64,000 nucleotides of DNA from positions 62,001-126,000 of the forward strand of contig CALMNL010000004.1 of NCBI GenBank assembly GCA_937868765.1. Direction: 5' to 3'. This document shows positions 24,346-32,132 of the stretch, piece by piece. A program made the translations under genes and the position numbers. This DNA comes from an uncultured Desulfatitalea sp. (GTDB taxonomy: Bacteria; Desulfobacterota; Desulfobacteria; Desulfobacterales; Desulfosarcinaceae). The notes under the pieces are model-generated. The model was not told the DNA's origin, did no database searches, and saw nothing but the letters and a program-made list of their open reading frames with translations. How positions within the stretch are numbered: position 1 is the first letter of the stretch; the number at the start of each line of letters is the position of its first letter.

Positions 24346-25080
24346 ATGCCGATGCCCAGCGCTGCCGCTCTCCCGGACGCCGCGATGCCGCCCTCGGAAG
24401 GAATCAACTCTCTGCTGGAGCAGATCCGTCGTGCGATGATCCGCATTGCCGTGGTCACCGCGCTCCTGGCCGTGGCCGGATACTACCTGGCCGAAAAGGT
24501 GCTGGTCTACCTGCAGCGCCTTTCGGGCGCCAAGCTGGTGGCTTATGGCCTTCCGGATACTTTTTTCTCGTTTCTCATGATCGCCCTGGCCCTGGGGTTC
24601 GCAGCGGCCATACCCTATACGCTTTACGCCCTGCTCTGCGCGGTGCAAAAGGTCCGCCCAAGCTTCACCCGCCGGAGCTTATGGAGTTTCTGGGCCGCCG
24701 CGGTGATCCTGTTCGCCCTGGGCATGTTCTTCTGCCTGGAGGTGACCCTGCCCTATGGCATCCGTTTTCTGCTCAGCTACGAAACCAGCGACATCGTGGC
24801 CCTGATATCGGTCAAAACGTTCGTGTCGTTCTGCTTCTGGGTGGTCTTCGGCTTCGGCCTGGTTTTCGAACTGCCCCTGGTCATGATGCTCCTGGCGCGG
24901 GTGGGCCTGGTGACACCCAAGCGAGTGGCCGGTTTCCGGCGCTACGCCCTTGTGATCATCATGATCGTGGCCGCCGTGGTGACCCCCACCCCCGATATCC
25001 TCAACATGATGCTGATGGCGGTGCCGCTCTATCTGCTCTTCGAAATCGGATTGATCGGAATGCGTTTTTGGAATAAATAA
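24346..25080 (+). CDS. divergent TatC-family protein
   Basis: A 244-residue protein with six hydrophobic segments. The C-terminal signature VVTPTPDILNMMLMAVPLYL and LYLLFEIGL match TatC (TP-PD-x-Q---A-P---LYE), and FELPLVMMLLARVGLVTPK matches the conserved third periplasmic-side region. The N-terminal HL-ELR-R signature is only partly kept (NSLLEQIRRAMIR), so the signal-peptide contact may differ. TatC is the twin-arginine receptor of the Tat translocase. No tatA or tatB is adjacent, which suggests an accessory paralogue. It follows the M16C gene by 7 nt with AAGGG before the ATG. Confidence 0.78.
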   Translation: MPMPSAAALPDAAMPPSEGINSLLEQIRRAMIRIAVVTALLAVAGYYLAEKVLVYLQRLSGAKLVAYGLPDTFFSFLMIALALGFAAAIPYTLYALLCAVQKVRPSFTRRSLWSFWAAAVILFALGMFFCLEVTLPYGIRFLLSYETSDIVALISVKTFVSFCFWVVFGFGLVFELPLVMMLLARVGLVTPKRVAGFRRYALVIIMIVAAVVTPTPDILNMMLMAVPLYLLFEIGLIGMRFWNK

Positions 25081-25110
25081 CGGCGAACTTTAACCCCAAA
25101 GGAGCCCTCG

Positions 25111-26367
25111 ATGCCCCCCGGTCTTGCAAAGATCATCGTCCTATCCGTATTCGTCGCCTGCTACGGCCTGGCCCTGAGCCGAAAAGTCAAGATCGCCTAT
25201 GCCTCTCTGGGCGCCGCCGCCGTCCTGATCATCACCGGCATTTTGTCCGTCTCCGATGCGGTGCTTAAAGCTGTCAAGTGGGATGTGCTCGGGATCTACT
25301 GGGGCTTCATGATGGTCTCGTTCGTCTTCATGCAGAGCCGCATGCCCGACCTGATCGCCAACCGCATCCTGGCGCGGGTCAAGACCGAGAAGTATGTCAT
25401 CTTTTATCTTTGCTTGCTCACCGCCTTCCTGTCGGCCTTCATGGAGAATGTGGGCGTGGTGTTGATGATGGCGCCGGTGGCGATCTCCGTCAGCCGCAAG
25501 ATGAACAGCGATCTTTTCGACTACCTCGTCCCCATCGCCATCAGTTCCAATGTGGTCACCACCTTCACCATGGTGGCCGATCCGCCCTCTATCATCCTGG
25601 CCATGGAGACCGGCATGAAGCCGCTGGACTTTTATCTCTTCCACGGCAGGATCGGGCTGGGCACCATCACCCTTATGGGCGTGATGGTCGCCATGGCCAC
25701 CCTGCTCGTTCAGTTCCGGGGCAGGCGAAATCCCGTGAACGTGGCTCCCGAAGCCATCGCCACCACCAAAGGCGCGACCTGGCTCTTCGTGCTGGGGGTC
25801 GCAGCCCTGGCCATCGGTCCGGAGTTCGGCGTGCGGCCGGGTATTGTCGGTTTCGGGGTGGGAGTCATCGCCCTGATCATGGGCCGCAGCTATCTCAAGG
25901 AGATGCTGGTGGAGTTCGACTGGAACTCCTTTTTCTTCATCATGGGCGTCTTCATGGTGATCTACAGTCTGAATGCGGCGGGCCTGCTCAAAGACTTCGC
26001 CGATATGGTGGTGCATGCCGGCATCGACAATCCCACCGCCATGCTCGCCTTTCTGGTGTGGATCTCGGTGGCACTCTCGTCCTTCATGGACAATGTGCCC
26101 TACACCATTCTGATGATCCCGGTGTGCCAGAATCTGGCGGCCGCCTTCGGCATCGAGGCCTGGTCCCTGCTCTACGGCATGCTCGTGGGCACCGGCATGG
26201 GCGGCAACATCACCCCCGTGGGGGCCACGGCCAACGTCTTCGCCTGCGGCATCCTGGAAAAGAATGGCGGCAAAGTCGAACTGGGCCGCTACCTGAAGGT
26301 GAGCATTCCCTTTTCGGTGGCCGCCGTGCTCACGTGCCACATCCTGATTCAACTGATCTGGCTGTAA
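25111..26367 (+). CDS. ArsB/NhaD-type ion transporter (IT superfamily)
   Basis: A 418-residue polytopic protein with about 11-12 transmembrane helices. Two repeat-related segments are visible, FLSAFMENVGVVLMMAPVAI and a matching ALSSFMDNVPYTILMIPV, each with the helix-breaking (E/D)N motif of ArsB/NhaD/CitM transporters. GTGMGGNITPVGATANV near the C-terminus is the second re-entrant loop. It could export or import an organic acid or exchange sodium for protons; arsenite is possible but no ars genes are near. AAAGGAG precedes the start. It is probably in the operon with the TatC-like gene, 30 nt upstream. Confidence 0.85.
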   Translation: MPPGLAKIIVLSVFVACYGLALSRKVKIAYASLGAAAVLIITGILSVSDAVLKAVKWDVLGIYWGFMMVSFVFMQSRMPDLIANRILARVKTEKYVIFYLCLLTAFLSAFMENVGVVLMMAPVAISVSRKMNSDLFDYLVPIAISSNVVTTFTMVADPPSIILAMETGMKPLDFYLFHGRIGLGTITLMGVMVAMATLLVQFRGRRNPVNVAPEAIATTKGATWLFVLGVAALAIGPEFGVRPGIVGFGVGVIALIMGRSYLKEMLVEFDWNSFFFIMGVFMVIYSLNAAGLLKDFADMVVHAGIDNPTAMLAFLVWISVALSSFMDNVPYTILMIPVCQNLAAAFGIEAWSLLYGMLVGTGMGGNITPVGATANVFACGILEKNGGKVELGRYLKVSIPFSVAAVLTCHILIQLIWL

Positions 26368-26448
26368 CCGATCGCACCCGATTCGAAGTACTGCCGCGAC
26401 CTGCCGAGCCACCGGCCGAGATGATCATGCGCACCGAAGCGGTGCCGA

Positions 26449-26580
26449 CTACTTTTTTTCTTTGCGCGTCACCTGACATGCATCCCGCATTCAGGTGGAT
26501 ACGCCCAGCCTGGGCAGGATCCAGGCCTGCAGCAAATACCACACGGCCAACACCGCGATGAAGATGAGAAGTTCTGTCAT
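26449..26580 (-). CDS. 43-residue membrane selenoprotein candidate (UGA decoded as Sec at position 30)
   Basis: ATG at 26580-26578, in-frame TGA at 26493-26491, final TAG at 26451-26449. Reading TGA as stop gives a 29-residue peptide with one transmembrane helix (about residues 3-20) ending LPRLGVST. Reading through adds Sec-MRDACQVTRKEKK, placing Sec30 four residues before Cys35 next to a basic tail. Three things support read-through: a SECIS-like hairpin at the distance found in fdhF (see 26464-26481), a good start (GAGG 5 nt upstream, coupled to the preceding gene 7 nt away), and another selenoprotein gene at 47892. One helix plus a cytosolic U-x4-C pair suggests a membrane-anchored redox or metal-binding peptide. 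I cannot name its family. Confidence 0.72.
26464..26481 (-). promoter_or_regulatory. SECIS-like hairpin after in-frame UGA
   Basis: In the transcript, GCAUGUC-AGGU-GACGCGC folds into a 7-position stem (one A-C mismatch, one G-U) closed by loop AGGU. Sixteen nucleotides separate the UGA (26493-26491) from the loop. In E. coli fdhF the loop AGGUCU follows the UGA by about 17 nt, and conserved loop G residues contact SelB. A competing fold pairing CACCUGA with UCAGGUG (26497-26491 and 26476-26470) would place the loop only 4 nt after the UGA and could modulate decoding. Confidence 0.65.
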
Positions 26581-26587
26581 GACGGCC

Positions 26588-27964
26588 TCAATTCTTTCCG
26601 CGCAGGGCGGCTGAATCTATTTCGTATTTCTTGATCTTGTAATGAATGGCCCGGCGGCTGATACCCAGCAGCTTGGCGGCCTCCTTCTGAACACCGCTGG
26701 TCTGCTTGAGGGCCCGGATAATGGCGCCGCGCTCGGTGTCTTCCAAAGAGAAGGAGTCGGATGCGTTTTCTTCGGTCAAGGCCATGGCGGGCAGACCGGA
26801 AAGATGCATGTCTTCGGGCCGCAGGAGATTGCCATGGCACAGGACGATGCCGGCCTCGATGGCATTCTTCAATTCGCGGACATTGCCCGGCCAGGGATAG
26901 GCACGCAGGTATTCGATGGTCTCCTGGGGCAATTTGACCGGCCGGGTCCCATTCTGACGCGCGTAGGACTGTACGAAGAGCTGGGCCAGGACGGGGATGT
27001 CCTCCTTGCGGTCGCGCAGCCGCGGGACGCTGAGGGTCACCACGCGCAATCGGTAGTAGAGATCTTCACGGAAACGGCCGTTTTTGATCTCCTCCACCAG
27101 ATCGGAATTGGTGGCCGCCAGCACCCGGCAATCCACGGAATTTTCCTTGAGATCGCCGATGCGGCGGATCTTGCGGTCCTCCAGGAAGCGCAGCAGTCGC
27201 ACCTGCATCTCCATGGAGATATTGCCGATTTCATCCAGAAACAAGGTGCCTTTGTCGGCCGTGTCGATCAGCCCGCGCTTGTCGTTGACGGCATGGGTGA
27301 AGGCGCCGCGCACATGGCCGAACAACTCGCTCTCGAGCAAACCGGCCGGCGTGCTGCCGCAGTCGACCACCACGAAGGGCTGTTTGACCCTTGGGCTCAA
27401 ACGATGGAGCAAGCGGGCGATGCGCTCCTTGCCTACCCCGCTCTCGCCCAGGATGAGCACGTTGACGTCGCTCTGGGCCACCTTGCGCACCAGCCCGTAT
27501 AGCTCTTTCATCTTCGGGCTGGCGGCGTTTTCCATGTCGGCCAGCATGGCATCGTCATCGTTGACCACCGGCGCGAAGCGCGGGTTCTCCTCCAGCACCT
27601 TGCGCAACTTGAAAACCAATTCCCGCCCGTCGAATGGTTTGGCCAGGTAATCCACTGCCCCGGCCTTCACGGCCTTGACGGCATCGGGGATGGAGCCGTA
27701 GGCGGTGAGGAAGATGATCGGCAACCCGGGGTGCAGCGCCCGGGCTTTGGTCATCACCTCCATGCCGCTCATGCCCGGCATCTTCATGTCCGATATCATC
27801 AGGTCGATCTTGCTGTCCTTGAGGATGCGCAAGGCTTCCTGCCCGTTTTCGGCCTTGTATATGTTGAAACCGGAGCTCTGCAGGCGTGCCTCGAGCACTT
27901 GCAGCACATTGGGATCATCGTCCACGATCAGGATCGAACTATTTTCTGCCACTGGGTTTGTCAT
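26588..27964 (-). CDS. sigma54-dependent response regulator, GlrR/QseF-like
   Basis: A 458-residue NtrC-family regulator. The receiver domain (10-125) has the phospho-acceptor Asp59 in MISDMKMPG and the switch KPFD. The AAA+ domain (about 150-380) has Walker A GESGVGKE (173-180) and Walker B GTLFLDEIG. The C-terminal helix-turn-helix is Fis-like (KEAAKLLGISRRAIHYKIKK). The sigma54-contacting loop, normally GAFTGA, reads GAFTHA (220-225), with His224 replacing Gly. Gene order kinase-lipoprotein-regulator matches glrK-qseG-glrR of enterobacteria, which responds to envelope stress. The gene ends 7 nt before the selenoprotein candidate. Confidence 0.92.
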   Translation of the reverse strand: MTNPVAENSSILIVDDDPNVLQVLEARLQSSGFNIYKAENGQEALRILKDSKIDLMISDMKMPGMSGMEVMTKARALHPGLPIIFLTAYGSIPDAVKAVKAGAVDYLAKPFDGRELVFKLRKVLEENPRFAPVVNDDDAMLADMENAASPKMKELYGLVRKVAQSDVNVLILGESGVGKERIARLLHRLSPRVKQPFVVVDCGSTPAGLLESELFGHVRGAFTHAVNDKRGLIDTADKGTLFLDEIGNISMEMQVRLLRFLEDRKIRRIGDLKENSVDCRVLAATNSDLVEEIKNGRFREDLYYRLRVVTLSVPRLRDRKEDIPVLAQLFVQSYARQNGTRPVKLPQETIEYLRAYPWPGNVRELKNAIEAGIVLCHGNLLRPEDMHLSGLPAMALTEENASDSFSLEDTERGAIIRALKQTSGVQKEAAKLLGISRRAIHYKIKKYEIDSAALRGKN

Positions 27965-28070
27965 GTCAATTCACCCTTGCAGCCATTACAAGGCGCTCCT
28001 TTCGCGCACACCGGCACTTCCGGCCACAGTCGCGGTGGGCCGCAACCGCCCATGAATGGGGCAAGTCCCG

Positions 28071-28766
28071 TCACTCGGATGGAATCGCGTTTTTCTTCTT
28101 CTGGATCTTCTGATCGATGGTTTCGAAGGCCTTGATTTGCGCATTAAGCCTTTCAATCTCTTTTTCGAGCGATTTTATTTTCTTATCCCGAGCATCCAAG
28201 GTTTCTTCGGCTGCGGCGAGCTGGCTTTTAAGCCGCTGCAGTTCCTGGTTGGCCCGCACCACGAGCCATTGCGGAACGGAGGGCGCTGCTTTGCTGGCTT
28301 CAAGGTTTTCCTTATCCAAAGGAATATTGGAAAAAAGCATCTTTTCAGACAAAAGCGGCGCCAAGAGCGCAGGATCTTCATACTCCGGTTTTTTCTTGGG
28401 AGCGCTCTCCACCCAGGTATTCCACAGGGCGATGGCGTCCTGATACGCCTGGGGCGTATTGGCTTGCATCAACCGGGTGCAGGCCAGCCCGTACAGGGCC
28501 ATGCGCGCCATGACCGGATTGGCCGTCTGCTCCCGGAGAGCGATGAACTTCTGTGCCGATTGATCGTAGGCTTTGGCTTTATAATCAGTTACGGCCTCGC
28601 CATAGCGATTGGCCTCCCCAGGCGCCAAGCCCGGCTCCATGGAGGTGGGGCCACCCAAGGCACGCAGGTTGCATCCGGCGGCGGTCATCACCCCCACGCA
28701 CAGCAGCACCCATGCAAGGCAGCGCCGGGTCGATTTCAATTGCACGATTCTCCTGGTCCTTTTCAT
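28071..28766 (-). CDS. QseG-like outer-membrane lipoprotein with C-terminal coiled coil
   Basis: A 231-residue protein. A basic N-terminus and hydrophobic stretch end in a lipobox (MTAAGC), so it is probably lipidated and secreted. The middle (about 50-150) is a helical, TPR-like region (YDQSAQKFIALREQ ... MALYGLACTRLMQ). The last third is a strong coiled coil (AEETLDARDKKIKSLEKEIE). Its place between a sensor kinase and a sigma54 regulator equals that of QseG, which activates the GlrK kinase from the outer membrane; sequence similarity to QseG is only general. The start is the ATG at 28766; a TTG three codons upstream is less likely. Confidence 0.72.
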   Translation of the reverse strand: MKRTRRIVQLKSTRRCLAWVLLCVGVMTAAGCNLRALGGPTSMEPGLAPGEANRYGEAVTDYKAKAYDQSAQKFIALREQTANPVMARMALYGLACTRLMQANTPQAYQDAIALWNTWVESAPKKKPEYEDPALLAPLLSEKMLFSNIPLDKENLEASKAAPSVPQWLVVRANQELQRLKSQLAAAEETLDARDKKIKSLEKEIERLNAQIKAFETIDQKIQKKKNAIPSE

Positions 28767-28883
28767 TGTCGGCAACGGCTTTTCAGGTTATCCAGATTGC
28801 GAGCGCCATCCCAGGTAAAATTTTGCGAATTAAAATTCAATAGGATACGCATATGCCCAAACGATTCCGGACGCGCCCCCCTT

Positions 28884-28921
28884 TACAAAAGCGGGCCGCC
28901 GTTCTCAACCCGGCTTTTGTA
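28884..28921 (-). terminator. hairpin between kinase and lipoprotein genes, possible attenuator
   Basis: Arms TACAAAAGC (28884-28892) and GCTTTTGTA (28913-28921) are exact complements, extended by three more G-C pairs after a bulge. It lies in the 226-nt gap between the kinase stop and the lipoprotein start. A clear T-tract is missing, so it may only stall transcription or stabilise the upstream mRNA, giving unequal kinase and regulator levels. Confidence 0.45.
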
Positions 28922-28992
28922 TACCATCTAAGGAGCGCTTCGCAATAGCTAACCCTTCTGTTGGATCTCATCGTTCGCGCTGTTGCGATCCA

Positions 28993-30477
28993 TCAACGGA
29001 ATTTTCTTTTGCCGGAACGGCCGTTGGGCAGGACAGTGGGCAAGGTAAAACTGAAAGTGGTGCCTTTGCCCACCTGGCTTTCAACCCAGATCGTACCGCC
29101 GTGGGCCTCGACGATGTTTTTGGTGATGCTCAATCCCAAACCAACCCCATCCAGATGTTCTCGCACCTGGGCCCCCCGGTAAAATTTGTTGAACAGCTTG
29201 TCCAGGTCCTCTTCGAGGATTCCGGGGCCGGTATCCACCACGCTGAATGTCAGCCGGTTCCGTTTGTCCAAGGTTCCCACCCGGACCCAGATTCTGGCCT
29301 GAGGATCTGAGAACTTGACGGCGTTTCCGATCAGATTGAGGAAAACCTGTCGCAGATACTGGGCATCGCCCAACACATCCGGTGTTTCCGGCTGGATCTC
29401 GGAGGCGATGGCCACCTGCTTGGCCTCGGCTGTGGGACGCAAGCTGGCGATGCAGGCGGCTACCAGGGAATAGGTATCCACCGGTTGATGCTGTAATTTC
29501 AAGGCGCCCGGCTCCAGACGGGAAGCCTGCATGAGATGATTGAGCAGGTCGCAGATCCGGCCGATTTCGGTACCGGCGATTTCCAGAAATTTGTGCTGCC
29601 GCTGGTTGATCGGCCCCATGACTTCCTCTTCGATCATGTTCACCGATTCGCGGATGGAGGTCAGCGGCGTACGTATCTCATGGCTGAGCATGGAGATGAA
29701 ATCCGAGCGCATCTGCTCCTCGTGCTTGAGTCGGGCCGCCATCTCGTTGAACGCCGTGGCCAGTTCTCCCAGTTCGTCTTTGGCATGAATCTTGAGAGGT
29801 TCGCTCTGCCGGTCTTTGGATATGGAGCGAATGCCGCGCATCAGCTCCTTGAGCGGCCGGATGATGGAGTAGGCCAGAAAGACGACCCCCATCAACCCCA
29901 CCAGGCTGGAGACGCCCAATCCGATCAACGCGTTGTGCACCGACTGGATGCCCAGGCGGTTGATTTCGCGGGTGGCCTTCTCCACCTCGGATTGGTTCTG
30001 AGAACGGGCCTGGGTGATCTTGGCGATCCAATCGTTGATCACCATTTCGGGGATCCAGATCATCTGGGGAGGATCGGGCTGGCCATTGCCGCCCTCGCCC
30101 GCTGTCGGGGCCGCGTATTTCTGGTACTCGTCGTATACCTCCTGCCAATTGGGCGAGAGCGACTCGCCCTGCTCGCCCAGGGCCAACACCTTTAGCAGGC
30201 CGGCCTCGAACTCGGCGCGGGCCTCGGCAAAAAAATTGAGGTAATCCTCTTTTTCGAGCAGATGGTACTTTTTTTCGTTCTCCTCCATGCTGATCAGGTT
30301 TTCCAAAATTCGCTTGGAAGTGTCCGAAATGGCATAGTTGCGACTGACGGTACGCTCGGAAATGTGCACCACCTGCTGAAAATTCATATACAGCATCAGG
30401 ATGGTGCCATAGAAAATGGCCACCACCATGAAGAACCAAATCAATAATTTTCCGGTGATTCCGTATCTTGGATCCAT
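28993..30477 (-). CDS. membrane sensor histidine kinase, GlrK-like
   Basis: A 494-residue kinase. The first transmembrane helix spans about 10-31, a helical periplasmic domain spans 32-183, and a second helix spans 184-204. A HAMP domain follows (205-255), then the HisKA domain with phospho-acceptor His266 (MLSHEIRTPLTS). The ATPase domain shows LIGNAVKFSD (N box), VVDTGPGI (G1), FNKFYRG (F box) and GVGLGLSI (G2). The helical sensor domain suits contact with a lipoprotein, as GlrK with QseG. It is the first gene of a kinase-lipoprotein-regulator-selenoprotein run on the minus strand. Confidence 0.92.
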   Translation of the reverse strand: MDPRYGITGKLLIWFFMVVAIFYGTILMLYMNFQQVVHISERTVSRNYAISDTSKRILENLISMEENEKKYHLLEKEDYLNFFAEARAEFEAGLLKVLALGEQGESLSPNWQEVYDEYQKYAAPTAGEGGNGQPDPPQMIWIPEMVINDWIAKITQARSQNQSEVEKATREINRLGIQSVHNALIGLGVSSLVGLMGVVFLAYSIIRPLKELMRGIRSISKDRQSEPLKIHAKDELGELATAFNEMAARLKHEEQMRSDFISMLSHEIRTPLTSIRESVNMIEEEVMGPINQRQHKFLEIAGTEIGRICDLLNHLMQASRLEPGALKLQHQPVDTYSLVAACIASLRPTAEAKQVAIASEIQPETPDVLGDAQYLRQVFLNLIGNAVKFSDPQARIWVRVGTLDKRNRLTFSVVDTGPGILEEDLDKLFNKFYRGAQVREHLDGVGLGLSITKNIVEAHGGTIWVESQVGKGTTFSFTLPTVLPNGRSGKRKFR

Positions 30478-30617
30478 TACCGCGCTTTTCTGCCAGGTTA
30501 CATGCCCATCACCCGGGATAGACCCGGAGGATCGACCGATTCAGGTTGATAGGGACGAAGGATGCCGGCGTGCCGTGCAGATCTCGCCACGCAGGCTACT
30601 ATAATCGCTCGGACAAA

Positions 30618-32132
30618 TCAATTTGCGGCGATAAAAAAGGCGGCGTGGTTGGAGGTGAAAACCGGGGGATCGCGCCGCACGATGGGTTGTATCAAGGGAT
30701 GCTTCCTGAAGACGCGTTCCACGAAACGCCTTACCTGCGGCCGATTCCAGCCCAATGGATGTTCAAAATCGCGGTACAGGGCCAGGTCGCCGTCGTAAAA
30801 ATCTCTCAAGAATAGGCCCCTTGCATCGGGGCTGCCCAGGGGCAGGTTGAAAATGGCCAGGTTCAAAAAATCGATGGCCCCGGCATGCTCGGCCGCGAAG
30901 GCCAGGGTGTCCCGGGCGGCGGCTTCGTCTTCGGCCGGGGTGCCGAACAACAGGTAGACATAGATGCCGATGCCGGCCTGCCGCAGGTTGGCCAGCACCC
31001 GGGCGGCCGTTTCCAGGCGCACCCCTTTGTCCAGACGATCCAGCACGACCTGATTGCCCGACTCGAGGCCGATCTTGAGCATGGTGCAGCCGGCGGCCGC
31101 CAGTCGTTTGCAAAAATCGGGATCGTCCAGGGGCGGCGCGATGCGCACGAACCCGTACCATGGCGCCCCCGGCGGCTGGCGGCACAGGGCCTCTAGCAGG
31201 GCCGGCGACAGGGCGTTGTCGAGCAGGTGGATCAGCGCGGGCCGGTATTTCTCAGAGAGTCGGCGCAGTTGGGCGGCGGCCAGAGCGTGCGGCAGGGGCT
31301 GAAACGGCCGCTTTTCGGCCCGTTCGGGGCAGAAAGCGCAACGCCGCCACCAGCATCCGGTCGAGGCGCTGAAGGGCAGGATCAAGCCGGGGCTCAGGTA
31401 GGCCAGATCGCTTATGTCACTGTAATCCGGCATGAAATCCTTGCTGGCGAAGGGACTCCCCATTTCCCCGAGCAAGGCGGCTTCACCCGGCCCGGCGACC
31501 ATGCGATCGACCCACCCGGACAAGGCCGCCACCCGGCCGGGCCATTGCATCCAGGAGGTGATCAGCCCGCCGCCCAGGATGATTTTGAGGCCCGGCAGCG
31601 CCCGCTTGAGCACACCGATCAGGGCAAACGCGCACAGCGCCTGGGATAGATAATTGATGGAAACACCCACCGCCGAGGGTTTCATGGTCCGCAGGCGTGG
31701 CACCAGCTGTTCCGTAAAATATGAATAGTACGGATTCTGCTCGGGCTGGTGGGCAGCGGCCCGCAAGTCCTCACTGCGCACGGGCGTCCGCCGCCCGTCC
31801 CGATAATCGGCCAGCCCCGGGCGCACGCCCGCCGGCCCGCACTGGCCGAGCAGCCGCTCCACGTCGGCCACGGCCCGGCGGTAAGCGTCGGGACGACGGT
31901 ACCCTTGGGGGGTGCGCAAATCCTCCAGATGACGGTCGAGGTGCCGATGGGCGCGCAGGGACCAGGTATCCGGCGCGGGCTTGACCCGGGCCAACAGATA
32001 GTAGAATCCTTCCAGGTTGGCGTCGATGAGCGCACATGGCACGCCGTGGGCGCGCAAGGCACCCGCCAGGCGGGCGATACCAGCCGGCGGCTCGCTGGGT
32101 TTGGCCACCGGCGGATGGATCAGCACCATCAT
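30618..32132 (-). CDS. B12-binding-domain radical SAM protein, second paralogue
   Basis: A 504-residue protein with the same layout as the one at 1571-3571: an N-terminal cobalamin-type domain (MMVLIHPPVA ... SAVGVSINYLSQAL ... KIILGGGLITS) and a radical SAM core with GCWWRRCAFCPE, again CX4CX2C with aromatic residues after the first Cys. The SAM-binding segment is LKIGLESGNQVVL. It overlaps the MFS transporter stop by 4 nt, so transport and the radical reaction may serve one pathway. The start is the first of two adjacent ATGs, with AGGA upstream. The pair resembles enzymes known from peptide modification, but no precursor peptide is evident. Confidence 0.82.
   Translation of the reverse strand: MMVLIHPPVAKPSEPPAGIARLAGALRAHGVPCALIDANLEGFYYLLARVKPAPDTWSLRAHRHLDRHLEDLRTPQGYRRPDAYRRAVADVERLLGQCGPAGVRPGLADYRDGRRTPVRSEDLRAAAHQPEQNPYYSYFTEQLVPRLRTMKPSAVGVSINYLSQALCAFALIGVLKRALPGLKIILGGGLITSWMQWPGRVAALSGWVDRMVAGPGEAALLGEMGSPFASKDFMPDYSDISDLAYLSPGLILPFSASTGCWWRRCAFCPERAEKRPFQPLPHALAAAQLRRLSEKYRPALIHLLDNALSPALLEALCRQPPGAPWYGFVRIAPPLDDPDFCKRLAAAGCTMLKIGLESGNQVVLDRLDKGVRLETAARVLANLRQAGIGIYVYLLFGTPAEDEAAARDTLAFAAEHAGAIDFLNLAIFNLPLGSPDARGLFLRDFYDGDLALYRDFEHPLGWNRPQVRRFVERVFRKHPLIQPIVRRDPPVFTSNHAAFFIAAN

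Noticed and set aside
22668-24458. 596-codon frame antisense to the M16C protease
   Set aside because: Shadow frame; no motifs, no ribosome site, and the sense gene is a clear M16C protein.
26470-26497. Hairpin in which the UGA itself is paired (CACCUGA/UCAGGUG)
   Set aside because: As a SECIS its loop would be only 4 nt from the UGA, too close. The alternative AGGU-loop hairpin fits the known distance; the paired form is kept only as a possible competitor.
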